NCBI RefSeq assembly: GCF_023806465.1
Contig: NZ_JAMSLS010000001.1
Coordinates: 186,001-250,000, forward strand
Length of the DNA stretch: 64,000 bases
Direction of reading: 5' to 3'
DNA from: Thermomicrobium sp. CFH 73360
Lineage (GTDB): Bacteria; Chloroflexota; Chloroflexia; Thermomicrobiales; Thermomicrobiaceae
Part shown: positions 26,296 to 34,651 of the stretch, piece by piece
Layout: each line of letters begins with the position of its first letter
Numbering within the stretch: the stretch's first letter is position 1
The notes under the pieces: generated by a model
What the model was told of the DNA's origin: nothing
The model's database searches: none
The model's input: only the letters and a program-made list of their open reading frames with translations
Position numbers and translations under genes: made by a program

Positions 26296-28647
26296 ATGGC
26301 CGTCACCAAGCTTTTCGGAGCAGCCATTAAGCGACGCGAGGATCCGCGGCTCATCACGGGTCGAGGGAATTTCACTGATCACATCAGGCTCCCGGGAACG
26401 CTCGTTATGGCGATCAAGCGTAGCCCGCATGCCCACGCCCGGATCGTGCGGATCGACACGAGCAAGGCGCGAGCCATGCGTGGGGTGGTCGCCGTCTACA
26501 CCGGGCAGGACCTGGTTGACAAGCTGGCACCCGTGCCATGCGCGTGGCTGATTCCAGACAGTGATCTAAAGCTCACTCCATACCGGGCTGTCGCTGTCGA
26601 TAAGGTCCGCTACGTCGGTGATGCTGTCGCGGTTGTCGTAGCGGAAGACCGGTACGTCGCGCAAGATGCCATCGAGGCAATTGATGTCGAATACGAGGTG
26701 CTGCCAGCGGTCGTCGACCAGGAAAAGGCGATGGAATCGGGCGCACCGCAGCTGTACGACGAGATTCCCAATAATCTCGCCTTCCATTGGAAGCTGCATA
26801 TCGGGGACTTCGACGCCATCTGGAACGAAGCCGAGGTGCGCCTGTCGCGGCGCCTCATTAACCATCGCCTCATTCCGACCGCAATGGAGCCACGTGGGGC
26901 ACTCGCCGCATACAACCCCGGGAGCGGCGAACTCACGATCTGGTGCACAAGTCAGAACCCTCATGTGCACCGTTTGCTCCTCTCAGCAGTCACTGGCTTG
27001 CCGGAGACACGGATCCGCGTGATTGCGACCGACGTCGGCGGTGGCTTTGGGAGCAAGATTCCAATGTACGCGGGTGAGATGATCGCGGCGGCGATTAGTC
27101 GCGATCTGGGGCGCCCGATTAAGTGGATTGAGACGCGCCAGGAGAACTGCGTGGCAACAATCCATGGACGCGACCACATCCAGTACGTGGACATTGCTGC
27201 ACGCCGCGACGGCACCATCACCGGTGTCCGTGTCCGCGCTTACGCCAACATGGGTGCATATCTCTCGACGGCTGCCCCGGGTGTTCCGACGTGGCTTTTT
27301 GGTCTGATGCTGCAGGGAGCCTATGCGATCCCGGTCATCCACTGCGACGTGTACGGTGTCCTCACCAATACGACACCGACCGACGCCTATCGTGGTGCCG
27401 GTCGACCTGAGGCCACCTACCTGCTCGAGCGGATGATCGACATCTTGGCCCGGGAACTGGGTATGGATCCCGCAGAGATCCGCCGCAAGAACTTCATTCC
27501 CAAGGACCGGTTCCCCTATACCACGCCGACCGGGCTCCAGTACGACAGCGGTGACTACGAGGCCACCTTGAATCGGGCGCTTGAACTCGTCGATTACTCC
27601 ACCCTGCGCCGTCAGCAAGCCGAGCTGCGACAGCAGGGACGATATATCGGCATTGGCTTCTCCACTTATGTTGAGGTGTGCGGATTGGCTCCCTCCCAGG
27701 CTGCAGGGGCCATGGGCTTCCAGGGTGGACTGTGGGAAAGTGCAACCGTGCGCGTCCATCCGACCGGGAAGGTCACCGTCTTCACCGGTTCAAATCCCCA
27801 TGGCCAGGGCGAGGAAACGACCTTCGCGCAACTTGTTGCTGACGAGCTCGGCGTCCCCTTTGAGGATGTCGAAATTGTTCACGGCGATACCGAGATGGTG
27901 CCGTTCGGGATGGGCACCTACGGGAGTCGGAGCACAGCAGTCGGTGGCGCTGCCCTCGTTGCTGCATGCCGGAAGGTGAAGGAGAAGGCGCAGCGCATCG
28001 CCGCTCACTTGCTCGAGGTTGCTCCGGAAGACCTCGCTTTTGAGAACGGTCGCTTCTTTGTCAAGGGTGCACCGGACCGCGGAATGACCTTCCAGGAAGT
28101 CGCTTTGCAGGCATACCTGGCCTGGAAACTGCCACGTGACATCGAACCCGGTCTTGAGGCAACGCACTTCTGGGATCCGGTCAACAATACCTTCCCCTTC
28201 GGCTGCCACATCTGCGTCGTCGAGGTTGATCCCGAAACAGGGAAGGTCGATTTCCTGAAGTACGTCGCTGTCGATGATGTTGGGAACGTGATTAATCCAA
28301 TGATTGTGGACGGGCAGGTCCACGGCGGCATTGCCCAGGGATTGGCCCAGGCCGTCTACGAGTACGCGGCCTACGATGCGAATGGGCAGCTCCTCAGTGC
28401 GTCACTAATGGACTACGCCATTCCGAAGGCAAGCATGCTGCCCGTGTTCACGGTGGACCGGACAGTCACGCCAACACCGGTCAACCCGATGGGTGTCAAA
28501 GGAGCGGGTGAGACCGGGACAATCGCTTCGACACCGGCGGTCGTGAACGCGGTGATCGATGCACTTGCACCGTTCGGAATCGAGCACATCGATATGCCGC
28601 TCACGCCGGAGCGGATCTGGCGAGCTGTTCGCGAGCGGTCAAGCTGA
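26296..28647 (+). CDS. coxL: form II CoxL-type molybdenum hydroxylase large subunit
   Basis: 783 residues with GGAGGGAG before the ATG. It carries the Mo-pterin cofactor. The family's features are present: the N-terminal RREDPRLITGRGNFTDHI, cofactor-binding DVGGGFGSKIPMY, and the catalytic Glu at residue 739 in GAGETGT. The active-site loop is AYRGAGR (residues 364-370), the form II signature. Bona fide form I CO dehydrogenase has AYXCSFR, with the Cys that binds copper. This Cys is absent, so high-affinity CO oxidation is not established; other aldehydes or heterocycles are possible substrates. The gene sits between coxS and coxM. Confidence 0.92.
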   Translation: MAVTKLFGAAIKRREDPRLITGRGNFTDHIRLPGTLVMAIKRSPHAHARIVRIDTSKARAMRGVVAVYTGQDLVDKLAPVPCAWLIPDSDLKLTPYRAVAVDKVRYVGDAVAVVVAEDRYVAQDAIEAIDVEYEVLPAVVDQEKAMESGAPQLYDEIPNNLAFHWKLHIGDFDAIWNEAEVRLSRRLINHRLIPTAMEPRGALAAYNPGSGELTIWCTSQNPHVHRLLLSAVTGLPETRIRVIATDVGGGFGSKIPMYAGEMIAAAISRDLGRPIKWIETRQENCVATIHGRDHIQYVDIAARRDGTITGVRVRAYANMGAYLSTAAPGVPTWLFGLMLQGAYAIPVIHCDVYGVLTNTTPTDAYRGAGRPEATYLLERMIDILARELGMDPAEIRRKNFIPKDRFPYTTPTGLQYDSGDYEATLNRALELVDYSTLRRQQAELRQQGRYIGIGFSTYVEVCGLAPSQAAGAMGFQGGLWESATVRVHPTGKVTVFTGSNPHGQGEETTFAQLVADELGVPFEDVEIVHGDTEMVPFGMGTYGSRSTAVGGAALVAACRKVKEKAQRIAAHLLEVAPEDLAFENGRFFVKGAPDRGMTFQEVALQAYLAWKLPRDIEPGLEATHFWDPVNNTFPFGCHICVVEVDPETGKVDFLKYVAVDDVGNVINPMIVDGQVHGGIAQGLAQAVYEYAAYDANGQLLSASLMDYAIPKASMLPVFTVDRTVTPTPVNPMGVKGAGETGTIASTPAVVNAVIDALAPFGIEHIDMPLTPERIWRAVRERSS

Positions 28648-28704
28648 TGCGAGGGACGGGGCCGGTCGGTCCGGCCCTGCAGGGAAACGGAAGGGGAGCG
28701 AACG

Positions 28705-29571
28705 ATGTATCCAAGCACGTTCACCTACTATCGGGCGGGTTCCGTACAAGAAGCACTCAAGCTCCTGGTAGAGAACCCCGATGCCAAGCTCTTGGCTGGC
28801 GGGCATAGTCTTATCCCAGCGATGAAGCTGCGCCTAGCCAGCCCTTCCGCACTGATCGATATTTCCCGTGTCCCTGAACTGGCTGGCATTCGTGATGCGG
28901 GCGACCGTATCGTCATCGGTGCGACCACCCGCTATGACGACATCCAGCGCTCCGAGCTTGTCCGGCAGGTTCTGCCCATCTTGCCCGAGGCGATCGACGT
29001 GATCGGCGATCTCCAAGTGCGCAATATGGGCACGATTGGTGGCTCCCTCGCACACGCTGACCCTGCCGCCGATCTGCCAGCAGTCGTCCTCGCTCTCGGC
29101 GCGGAACTCAAGGCCGTGGGCCCGGACGGCGAACGCACCATCCCAGCCGACCAGTTCTTTGTCGATCTCTTTACGACCGCGCTGCAACCAAACGAGATTC
29201 TTACGGAGATTTCTTTCCCCAAGCCACCTGCCCGTACCGGAATATCTTACCAGAAGTTCGCGAATCCGGCATCAGGCTACGCCGTTGTTGGTGCCGCGGC
29301 CGTTGTCACGTTGGGCGAAGACGGGAAGGTCGCTGCGGTGCGTGTTGGGGTGACCGGCGCTGGTCCGTACGCGGTGCGACGCCAGAGCGTCGAACAAGCA
29401 CTCGTCGGTCAAGAGCCGACCGCGGCCGCGATCGAGGCAGCAAGCCAGTTGGCAAGCGAGGGAATGACGTTCAATAGTGATATCTTTGCGAGCGACGAGT
29501 ACCGGGCCCATCTCACCCGCGTCTTCGTCAAGCGTGCGCTCACGCGTGCAGTTGAGCGTGCTCGCGGCTGA
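28705..29571 (+). CDS. coxM: molybdenum hydroxylase medium subunit, FAD-binding (CoxM type)
   Basis: 288 residues. It passes electrons from the iron-sulfur subunit to quinone or another acceptor. The two FAD motifs are present: LLAGGHSLIPAMKLR (A-G-G-H-S) and NMGTIGGSLAHADPAAD (T-I-G-G). The C-terminal CO_deh_flav_C domain runs from about residue 180. The preceding gap of 57 bases carries GGGGAG before the ATG. It is the last gene before the G-rich terminator, completing the S-L-M set. Confidence 0.94.
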   Translation: MYPSTFTYYRAGSVQEALKLLVENPDAKLLAGGHSLIPAMKLRLASPSALIDISRVPELAGIRDAGDRIVIGATTRYDDIQRSELVRQVLPILPEAIDVIGDLQVRNMGTIGGSLAHADPAADLPAVVLALGAELKAVGPDGERTIPADQFFVDLFTTALQPNEILTEISFPKPPARTGISYQKFANPASGYAVVGAAAVVTLGEDGKVAAVRVGVTGAGPYAVRRQSVEQALVGQEPTAAAIEAASQLASEGMTFNSDIFASDEYRAHLTRVFVKRALTRAVERARG

Positions 29572-29594
29572 GTCGTGACACAGCTCGACATATC

Positions 29595-29628
29595 AGCGCC
29601 CGGGGGGGGGGGGTTCTCCCCGGGCGCT
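29595..29628 (+). terminator. terminator after coxM, with a G12 tract in its loop side
   Basis: AGCGCCCGGGG (29595-29605) pairs with CCCCGGGCGCT (29618-29628), an 11-bp stem. Twelve consecutive G (29602-29613) span the stem and loop, allowing the arms to slip. CTCCTGTTCCTT follows. It separates the structural operon from the accessory operon. Confidence 0.75.
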
Positions 29629-29642
29629 CTCCTGTTCCTTCG

Positions 29643-29662
29643 ATACCGTACTTTGGTATACT
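29643..29662 (+). promoter_or_regulatory. -10 element and overlapping dyad before coxD
   Basis: TATACT (29657-29662) is a five-of-six -10 located 35 bases before the coxD GTG. No good -35 is seen. ATACC-N7-GGTAT (29643-29659) is a dyad overlapping the -10, as expected for a repressor or an activator that replaces the -35. Confidence 0.4.
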
Positions 29663-29697
29663 ACAGGGTCGGCGCATCGGAAGAGTCGAGGTGAGGC

Positions 29698-30594
29698 GTG
29701 AAAGTCGCAGAACTGACATCGGTTGAGGCAGTGCAGCGAGCGCTCGCGGCGCACCGCTACGTCAGCGATACAAGCTTGGCCACGGCAATTTTCCTGGCAC
29801 TCAAGCTTCCGAAGCCACTGCTTCTTGAAGGGGAAGCTGGTGTCGGAAAGACCGAAGTCGCCAAGGTTTTGGCGCAGGTCCTAGACACGGAGCTCATCCG
29901 GCTCCAGTGCTACGAGGGGCTTGACGTCAACCACGCGGTGTACGAGTGGAACTACCCGCGGCAGATGCTGGCGATCCGCCTGCTGGAGGATCAGCAGGTC
30001 GGCTGGGATACCGCGATGCACGAGATCTTCAGCGAAGAGTTCCTGATTGAGCGCCCGCTGCTGAAAGCGATCCGGCATCGTGGAAAGCCGCCCGTTCTCT
30101 TGATCGATGAGATCGACCGCGCCGATGAGGAGTTCGAAGCCTTCTTGCTGGAGCTCTTGTCTGATTTCCAGATCACGATTCCGGAGATCGGGACGATCCG
30201 GGCGGAACATCCACCGTACGTGATCATTACGTCCAATCGGACGCGGGAACTCCACGACGCGCTCAAGCGGCGCTGCCTTTACCACTGGATCGACTACCCA
30301 ACGCTCGAGAAGGAATTCGAGATCCTGCGTGTGAAATTGCCTGGTATCCCGGAGCGGCTGGCATTGCAGGTTGCTCGATTCATTCAAGCCCTGCGGCGCG
30401 AGGATCTCTACAAGCTCCCAGGGGTGGCTGAGACACTGGACTGGGCCGCGGCGCTCTTGGCACTGAACCAGAGCCAGCTGAGCCTGGAGATCGCGTCTGC
30501 CACGTTGGGCGCGATCCTCAAGCACCAGGAGGACCTCCAACACATCCGAAAGAAGCGACTGGAGGAACTGGTCTCAACAGCCACCCAGGATTAA
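29698..30594 (+). CDS. coxD: MoxR-type AAA+ ATPase (CoxD)
   Basis: 298 residues from a GTG with GAGGTGAGG upstream. Walker A is LLLEGEAGVGKTEVAKVLA, Walker B is VLLIDEIDRADEEFEAFLLE and sensor 1 is YVIITSNRTRELHDALKRRC. In Afipia (Oligotropha) CoxD is a chaperone for CO dehydrogenase, helping to install the copper-sulfur site. It acts with the VWA partner CoxE. In a form II cluster, where copper ligand Cys is absent, its job would have to be a different maturation step, perhaps sulfuration of molybdenum; that is inference. Confidence 0.92.
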   Translation: MKVAELTSVEAVQRALAAHRYVSDTSLATAIFLALKLPKPLLLEGEAGVGKTEVAKVLAQVLDTELIRLQCYEGLDVNHAVYEWNYPRQMLAIRLLEDQQVGWDTAMHEIFSEEFLIERPLLKAIRHRGKPPVLLIDEIDRADEEFEAFLLELLSDFQITIPEIGTIRAEHPPYVIITSNRTRELHDALKRRCLYHWIDYPTLEKEFEILRVKLPGIPERLALQVARFIQALRREDLYKLPGVAETLDWAAALLALNQSQLSLEIASATLGAILKHQEDLQHIRKKRLEELVSTATQD

Positions 30595-30636
30595 CGCTCA
30601 TTCGGCCCGTGAGGGCTTTGCCGAGGTTCGGTACCA

Positions 30637-31890
30637 ATGACGGCGACGATGAATTTCGCTCAGCGCGCACTCGCCTTTGCCCGCCTTCTGCGGCGTGCCG
30701 GTGTCAAGACGACCACCGGACAGGCCATAGACTTCGTGCGCGCGATCGAGCACATCGACATCAGCCGACGCGAAGAGTTGCGCGAGGCAGCTCGTGCCTG
30801 CCTTGTCACGCACAAAGACGATATGCCGGTCTTCGATCGCCTCTTCGACCTGTACTGGCGGGCGAAGCCGGAGTACACTGACGGTCTGCTCCAGCAGGCA
30901 GAGCCAGACGATGTGATCGAGCTCGCGCCCGAAGAGGGTGAGGAGACAGAGGAAGCGGACGGCACGACACTGTCGGGCGCGCGCGGTCGGCGCCTCGAAG
31001 CTGTCGAGGCTGCCGAGGAAGGTGACACGGGAGAGGCCAGCGACGAAGAATCGCTCGCTGATACCTTCAGCTATAGCCCGGCAGAGGTCCTTCGCGAGAA
31101 GGACTTCGCGGATTTCACTGAGGAGGAACTCCAGCAAATCCGTCGTTTCATGCAGCAACTGACTTGGGAAATCGGCCGCCGGCGCTCCCGCCGCAAGATC
31201 GCATCATCGAAGGGTCGCTTTATCGACCCACGACGGACAATGCGACGATCGCTCCAGACTGGCGGGGTTCCCCTCACGATCGCGCGCCGGGAGACGAAGA
31301 CGAAGCCACGCCAGCTCGTCGTCATCTGCGATGTGAGCGGGTCAATGGATCGGTATAGCCGAATTCTCTTGCAATTCATCTATGCAATCGAGAACGGAAT
31401 GGCTAAGGTTGAGGCGTTCGTCTTCGGGACCCGACTCACGCGTGTCACCCGGCTCCTCAAACACCAAGACATCGATGAGGCAATGCGACGGGTTGCTCGG
31501 GAGGTACAGGATTGGTCGGGTGGCACACGCATCGGGCAATCTCTTCAGACATTCAACCAAGAGTGGGCGCGCCGCGTCCTCCGGAATGGGGCCGTTGTGC
31601 TGATCATCAGCGATGGCTGGGACCGCGGTGATCCGCAGCTCCTCGCCCAAGAGATGGCGCGGCTCCAGCGGAGCTGTTATCGACTCATTTGGCTCAACCC
31701 GCTGCTCGGTTCGCCGCGGTATGAGCCGCTCACGCGGGGTATGCAAGCAGCACTGCCCTACATTGACGACTTCATGCCAATCCATAACTTCGCCAGTCTC
31801 GAGGCACTCGCCAAACACCTGAGCCAGATCGACGATAAGCGTCCGGTCCGGCGTCAGCATGCAGTCTTGCCCGAGACGACCGCTGCGTGA
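30637..31890 (+). CDS. coxE: von Willebrand factor A domain protein CoxE
   Basis: 417 residues. The N-terminal third is helical and has the beginning FAQRALAFARLLRRAGVKTT typical of CoxE/YehP proteins. A strongly acidic linker follows (residues about 90-145, many Glu and Asp). The VWA domain begins RQLVVICDVSGSMDRYSR (metal-ion-dependent adhesion site D-x-S-x-S), with GGTRIGQSLQTF and IISDGWDRGDPQLL. It pairs with the MoxR ATPase CoxD to remodel the hydroxylase during cofactor insertion. 42 bases after coxD, same operon. Confidence 0.92.
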   Translation: MTATMNFAQRALAFARLLRRAGVKTTTGQAIDFVRAIEHIDISRREELREAARACLVTHKDDMPVFDRLFDLYWRAKPEYTDGLLQQAEPDDVIELAPEEGEETEEADGTTLSGARGRRLEAVEAAEEGDTGEASDEESLADTFSYSPAEVLREKDFADFTEEELQQIRRFMQQLTWEIGRRRSRRKIASSKGRFIDPRRTMRRSLQTGGVPLTIARRETKTKPRQLVVICDVSGSMDRYSRILLQFIYAIENGMAKVEAFVFGTRLTRVTRLLKHQDIDEAMRRVAREVQDWSGGTRIGQSLQTFNQEWARRVLRNGAVVLIISDGWDRGDPQLLAQEMARLQRSCYRLIWLNPLLGSPRYEPLTRGMQAALPYIDDFMPIHNFASLEALAKHLSQIDDKRPVRRQHAVLPETTAA

Positions 31891-31908
31891 AACGAGGAGA
31901 GACAAACC

Positions 31909-32229
31909 ATGCGAGATATACTGCCGGAAATCGAACGCTGGATCAGCGAGGGTGAGGAGATCGCGCTCGCCACCGTGGTACGTGCTATCGGCTCGTCACC
32001 TCGCCCGGTAGGGGCCAAGATGGCCGTAACGCGCTCCGGGCGGATGGCTGGCTCGGTGAGCGGTGGCTGTGTAGAGGGTGCGGTGTTCGAGGTCGCGCTT
32101 GCAGTTTTGGAGACCGGACAGCCACGGCTCGTCCGGTACGGGATCAGTGACGAGCAGGCCTGGGATGTCGGGCTCAGCTGTGGTGGGACGATCGATGTCT
32201 TTGTCGAACCGTTGGTGAGAAAGGCATGA
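31909..32229 (+). CDS. XdhC/CoxI N-terminal-domain protein (stand-alone half)
   Basis: 106 residues. The sequence IALATVVRAIGSSPRPVGAK then GSVSGGCVEGAVFEVA matches the XdhC_CoxI N-terminal domain, which binds molybdopterin and sulfurates it in full-length XdhC. The segment ends with CGGTIDVFVEPL. It lacks the Rossmann domain. The stop overlaps the start of the next gene (ATGA), indicating that the two proteins are produced together. Stand-alone N-terminal halves are known from other CODH clusters, so this is unlikely to be a sequencing frameshift. Confidence 0.9.
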   Translation: MRDILPEIERWISEGEEIALATVVRAIGSSPRPVGAKMAVTRSGRMAGSVSGGCVEGAVFEVALAVLETGQPRLVRYGISDEQAWDVGLSCGGTIDVFVEPLVRKA

Positions 32230-33017
32230 GTGGAGAAATCTTTTCTGCCCTTCGGCAAGCTTTGCACGAGGAAGAAGCCGTTGTCAGTGCGACCGTAGTG
32301 AGTGGCGAACTACTCGGTGCCAAGTTCCTCGTCTTCGAGGACGGCCGGACTGTGGGATCGCTTGGCTCATCAGAGCTCGATGCTGCCGTACGCGCTGATG
32401 CCGAGACATTCTTGAAGAGCGGTGAGGCAGCCATCCGAAGCTACCACCTATCCGATGGCCGCAACGTTGAAGTCTTCCTCGAGGCGCATCTTCCGCCTCG
32501 GCACTTGGTGGTTATCGGTGCGGTCCACATTGCCATTCCGCTCGTTGCCATGGCCAAAGAGCTCGGTTATCGCACGACAGTCATCGATGCCCGCGAGTTT
32601 TTCGCCACCCGCGAGCGTTTCCCACATGCTGACCAGCTCATTGTGGCCTGGCCTGATGAAGCGCTGGCCCAGATCAAGATTACTCCACAAACCGATATCG
32701 TCATCCTGGCGCACGATGAGAAGTTCGAGGACCCGGCTTTGCATGTCGCACTGCGCTCGCGCGCCGGCTACATCGGCGCGATCGGCAGCCGCAAGACAAG
32801 TGAGCAGCGTTTGGAGCGGCTCCGCCGTGCTGGCTTCAGCGAGCAGGAGCTCTCTCGCATCCATGCGCCGATCGGGATCGATATTGGAGCCAAGACGCCC
32901 GCCGAAATTGCTGTGAGCATCTTAGCAGAGATTATTGCGGTACGGAGGGGACGCATTGGTCAGCCACTCAGACCAGCCAAGACCTCTCCTGCCGCTGTTT
33001 CGGGTGACGGCGGTTGA
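32226..33017 (+). CDS. XdhC family protein with Rossmann domain
   Basis: 263 residues. A shortened XdhC/CoxI-like N part (residues 1-90) precedes the XdhC Rossmann domain, which starts HLVVIGAVHIAIPLVAMAKE. The usual G-A-G-H is G-A-V-H here. VIDAREFFATRERFP and YIGAIGSRKTSEQRLERL are conserved family motifs, as is IHAPIGIDIGAKTPAEIAVSI. It probably delivers sulfurated molybdenum cofactor to the apo-hydroxylase with the small partner encoded just upstream. Confidence 0.92.
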   Translation: MSGEIFSALRQALHEEEAVVSATVVSGELLGAKFLVFEDGRTVGSLGSSELDAAVRADAETFLKSGEAAIRSYHLSDGRNVEVFLEAHLPPRHLVVIGAVHIAIPLVAMAKELGYRTTVIDAREFFATRERFPHADQLIVAWPDEALAQIKITPQTDIVILAHDEKFEDPALHVALRSRAGYIGAIGSRKTSEQRLERLRRAGFSEQELSRIHAPIGIDIGAKTPAEIAVSILAEIIAVRRGRIGQPLRPAKTSPAAVSGDGG

Positions 33018-33040
33018 CGCGGCTCGAAGGATGAGAGGCA

Positions 33041-33652
33041 ATGGCGCGCGTCGCCGGAATCGTCTTGGCCGCCGGATCCTCGCGTCGACTCGGCCAGCCG
33101 AAGCAGCTCGTCACTCTCTGCGGGAAACCTGCCCTGCAATACGTCCTTGATGCGGCACGTCAGGCACCGTTGGAACCACTTCTCGTGGTTCTCAGCCCGC
33201 AGATTGCCGTGGCCGGCTCCGGCTTAGACACCACCGGCTTCGCCGTCGTCACGAATGAACGAGCACACGAGGGGCAGAGTAGCTCAGTCAAAGCTGGACT
33301 CGCTGCGCTCCCTCCAGACGTCGATGCGGTCGTCTTCCTGCTCGGTGACCAACCATTTCTCGATCCGTCAGTCATCAATCGACTGGTCACCTGCTTCGAA
33401 CGCACCCACGCACCGATTGTTCGCCCCCGGTACGTCGACGGCCCGGGTCATCCTGTGCTTATCGCCCGCGCGCTTTTCCCCGAACTCCGCGCCCTCCACG
33501 GCGACGTGGGCGCCAAGCCTGTTTTGGCTGCCCACGCTGAGGAGATCGTCGAATGCGAGATCCCGGAGCTTGCTAGCCCGCTTGATCTCGACACGCCGGA
33601 GGATGTGGAACGCGCTCGTCGTTGTTGTCAGGGACGAGCTCTTCACAGATGA
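33041..33652 (+). CDS. mocA: MocA-type molybdenum cofactor cytidylyltransferase
   Basis: 203 residues. It adds CMP (or GMP) to molybdopterin. The nucleotidyltransferase start is VAGIVLAAGSSRRLGQPKQL, with the G-x-S-x-R-x-G-x-x-K signature. NERAHEGQSSSVKAGLAAL and VFLLGDQPFLDPSVI (metal site) follow, then GPGHPVLI and GDVGAKPVL. CMP rather than GMP is likely because xanthine-oxidase-family enzymes use the CMP dinucleotide cofactor. It overlaps the next gene by ATGA. Confidence 0.9.
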   Translation: MARVAGIVLAAGSSRRLGQPKQLVTLCGKPALQYVLDAARQAPLEPLLVVLSPQIAVAGSGLDTTGFAVVTNERAHEGQSSSVKAGLAALPPDVDAVVFLLGDQPFLDPSVINRLVTCFERTHAPIVRPRYVDGPGHPVLIARALFPELRALHGDVGAKPVLAAHAEEIVECEIPELASPLDLDTPEDVERARRCCQGRALHR

Positions 33653-34158
33653 CACCCAATCTTTCGGATGATATCCGGTACTGTCCATATTGTCGCACCG
33701 AGTTGGAGCGGCGCTTCATTGCTGGCCGCGAACGTCCTTTCTGCGTCGTGTGTGACCGTCCATTTTTCAGCGATCCCAAACTTGCGGTTGCTGTCATTGT
33801 CTACCAGCAGGGCCAAATCGTCTTACAGAGACGCGCTATTGAGCCGGGTATTGGACTCTGGAGCTTCCCGTCCGGGTTTGTCGAGCGTGGCGAGACCGTT
33901 GAAGAAGCGGCAATTCGGGAAGTTCGAGAAGAGACGGGACTCGAAGTCCAAATCGAACAACTCGTTGGCTTATATTCTCGTCATGGACATCCTGTTGTTC
34001 TGGCCGTCTATCAAGCCCGGGTTATTCGTGGGGAACTCAGAACCAGCGAAGAAAGCAGTGCTGTGGCCTGGTTCGCACTTGATGACTTACCACCTCTTGC
34101 GTTTCCCCACGACTCACTGATTATCCGCGACTGGCAGCAAAAACTCTCACGGAACTGA
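33649..34158 (+). CDS. NUDIX hydrolase with N-terminal zinc ribbon
   Basis: 169 residues, starting inside the mocA stop (ATGA). The N-terminal ribbon has CPYC and CVVC pairs (about residues 12-37) as in NADH pyrophosphatase relatives. The NUDIX box is GFVERGETVEEAAIREVREE-TG with all catalytic glutamates. It could remove damaged nucleotides or process a cofactor intermediate; translational coupling to mocA suggests a role in cofactor metabolism, which is inference. A decayed partial copy of its 3' end may lie 100-240 bases downstream. Confidence 0.85.
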   Translation: MTPNLSDDIRYCPYCRTELERRFIAGRERPFCVVCDRPFFSDPKLAVAVIVYQQGQIVLQRRAIEPGIGLWSFPSGFVERGETVEEAAIREVREETGLEVQIEQLVGLYSRHGHPVVLAVYQARVIRGELRTSEESSAVAWFALDDLPPLAFPHDSLIIRDWQQKLSRN

Positions 34159-34651
34159 CCGAGCTCGTCGGCGGTCAGCAGGGGCGCACCAAGACTCCAC
34201 GTATTGAGCGACAAATCTCTCTCACGAAGCCACTGCCGCACGAGAAAGGTTCGATGGCGTCTGGCCTGTTACCTGGCACCTGCCTGCTCGCTTGGAGGGC
34301 CTCATAGTCATCCTGAGGGGAGCCGCACCTTCGGCCCACGAGGTGCCTTGCCTGTTATCTCTGGCAGCAATCTCCTTACGAGCCAAATCCTCACGGAACT
34401 CATACACCAGTACCCTGTAAGACCTTCACCATGTAGTGATAGGCCATGTGTACCAACTCCCATAAGCTGAAGAATATCACCATCATTGTATCACTATGTC
34501 TGTAGTTACTCGCCTCATTAGGCTACAAGTCCTCCTGACACTCGCAAGGATTTGTTGTTGTTGTTTCGTTATCCGGGACATACAGAACCGACAGATTCCT
34601 CGAGCCACTACACTATGGTGGGATGAAGATTGTGGGAAGAGAGGGATGAAG
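34159..34651. other. AT-richer intergenic region before the second large-subunit gene
   Basis: About 490 bases, visibly poorer in G+C than its flanks from about 34400 on. It contains a degenerate NUDIX-like remnant (34240-34400) and an 8-bp dyad TAGTGATA (34434-34441) / TATCACTA (34489-34496). An open frame crosses it into the large-subunit gene but its product is not coxL-like before residue 53, so I do not take it as coding. No strong promoter is recognised. Confidence 0.5.
34240..34400 (+). pseudogene. possible decayed duplicate of the NUDIX gene 3' end
   Basis: Blocks shared in the same order with the NUDIX gene end: TGGCCTG (34064 and 34262), CCCACGA, TTATC, CTGGCAGCAA (34131 and 34361) and CTCACGGAACT (34146 and 34390). 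The spacing differs by short indels, and the reading frame is not kept. This is what a degenerated partial tandem duplication looks like, though an alignment score was not calculated. Confidence 0.4.

Noticed and set aside
29602-29613. G12 run as a sequencing artefact
   Set aside because: It cannot be excluded, but the flanking arms form a perfect terminator stem independent of the exact run length, so I keep the terminator and flag the run as possibly variable.
31909-33017. Frameshifted single xdhC gene
   Set aside because: The two frames overlap by ATGA, each has sound start context, and the second has its own N-terminal part, so two genes are more likely.
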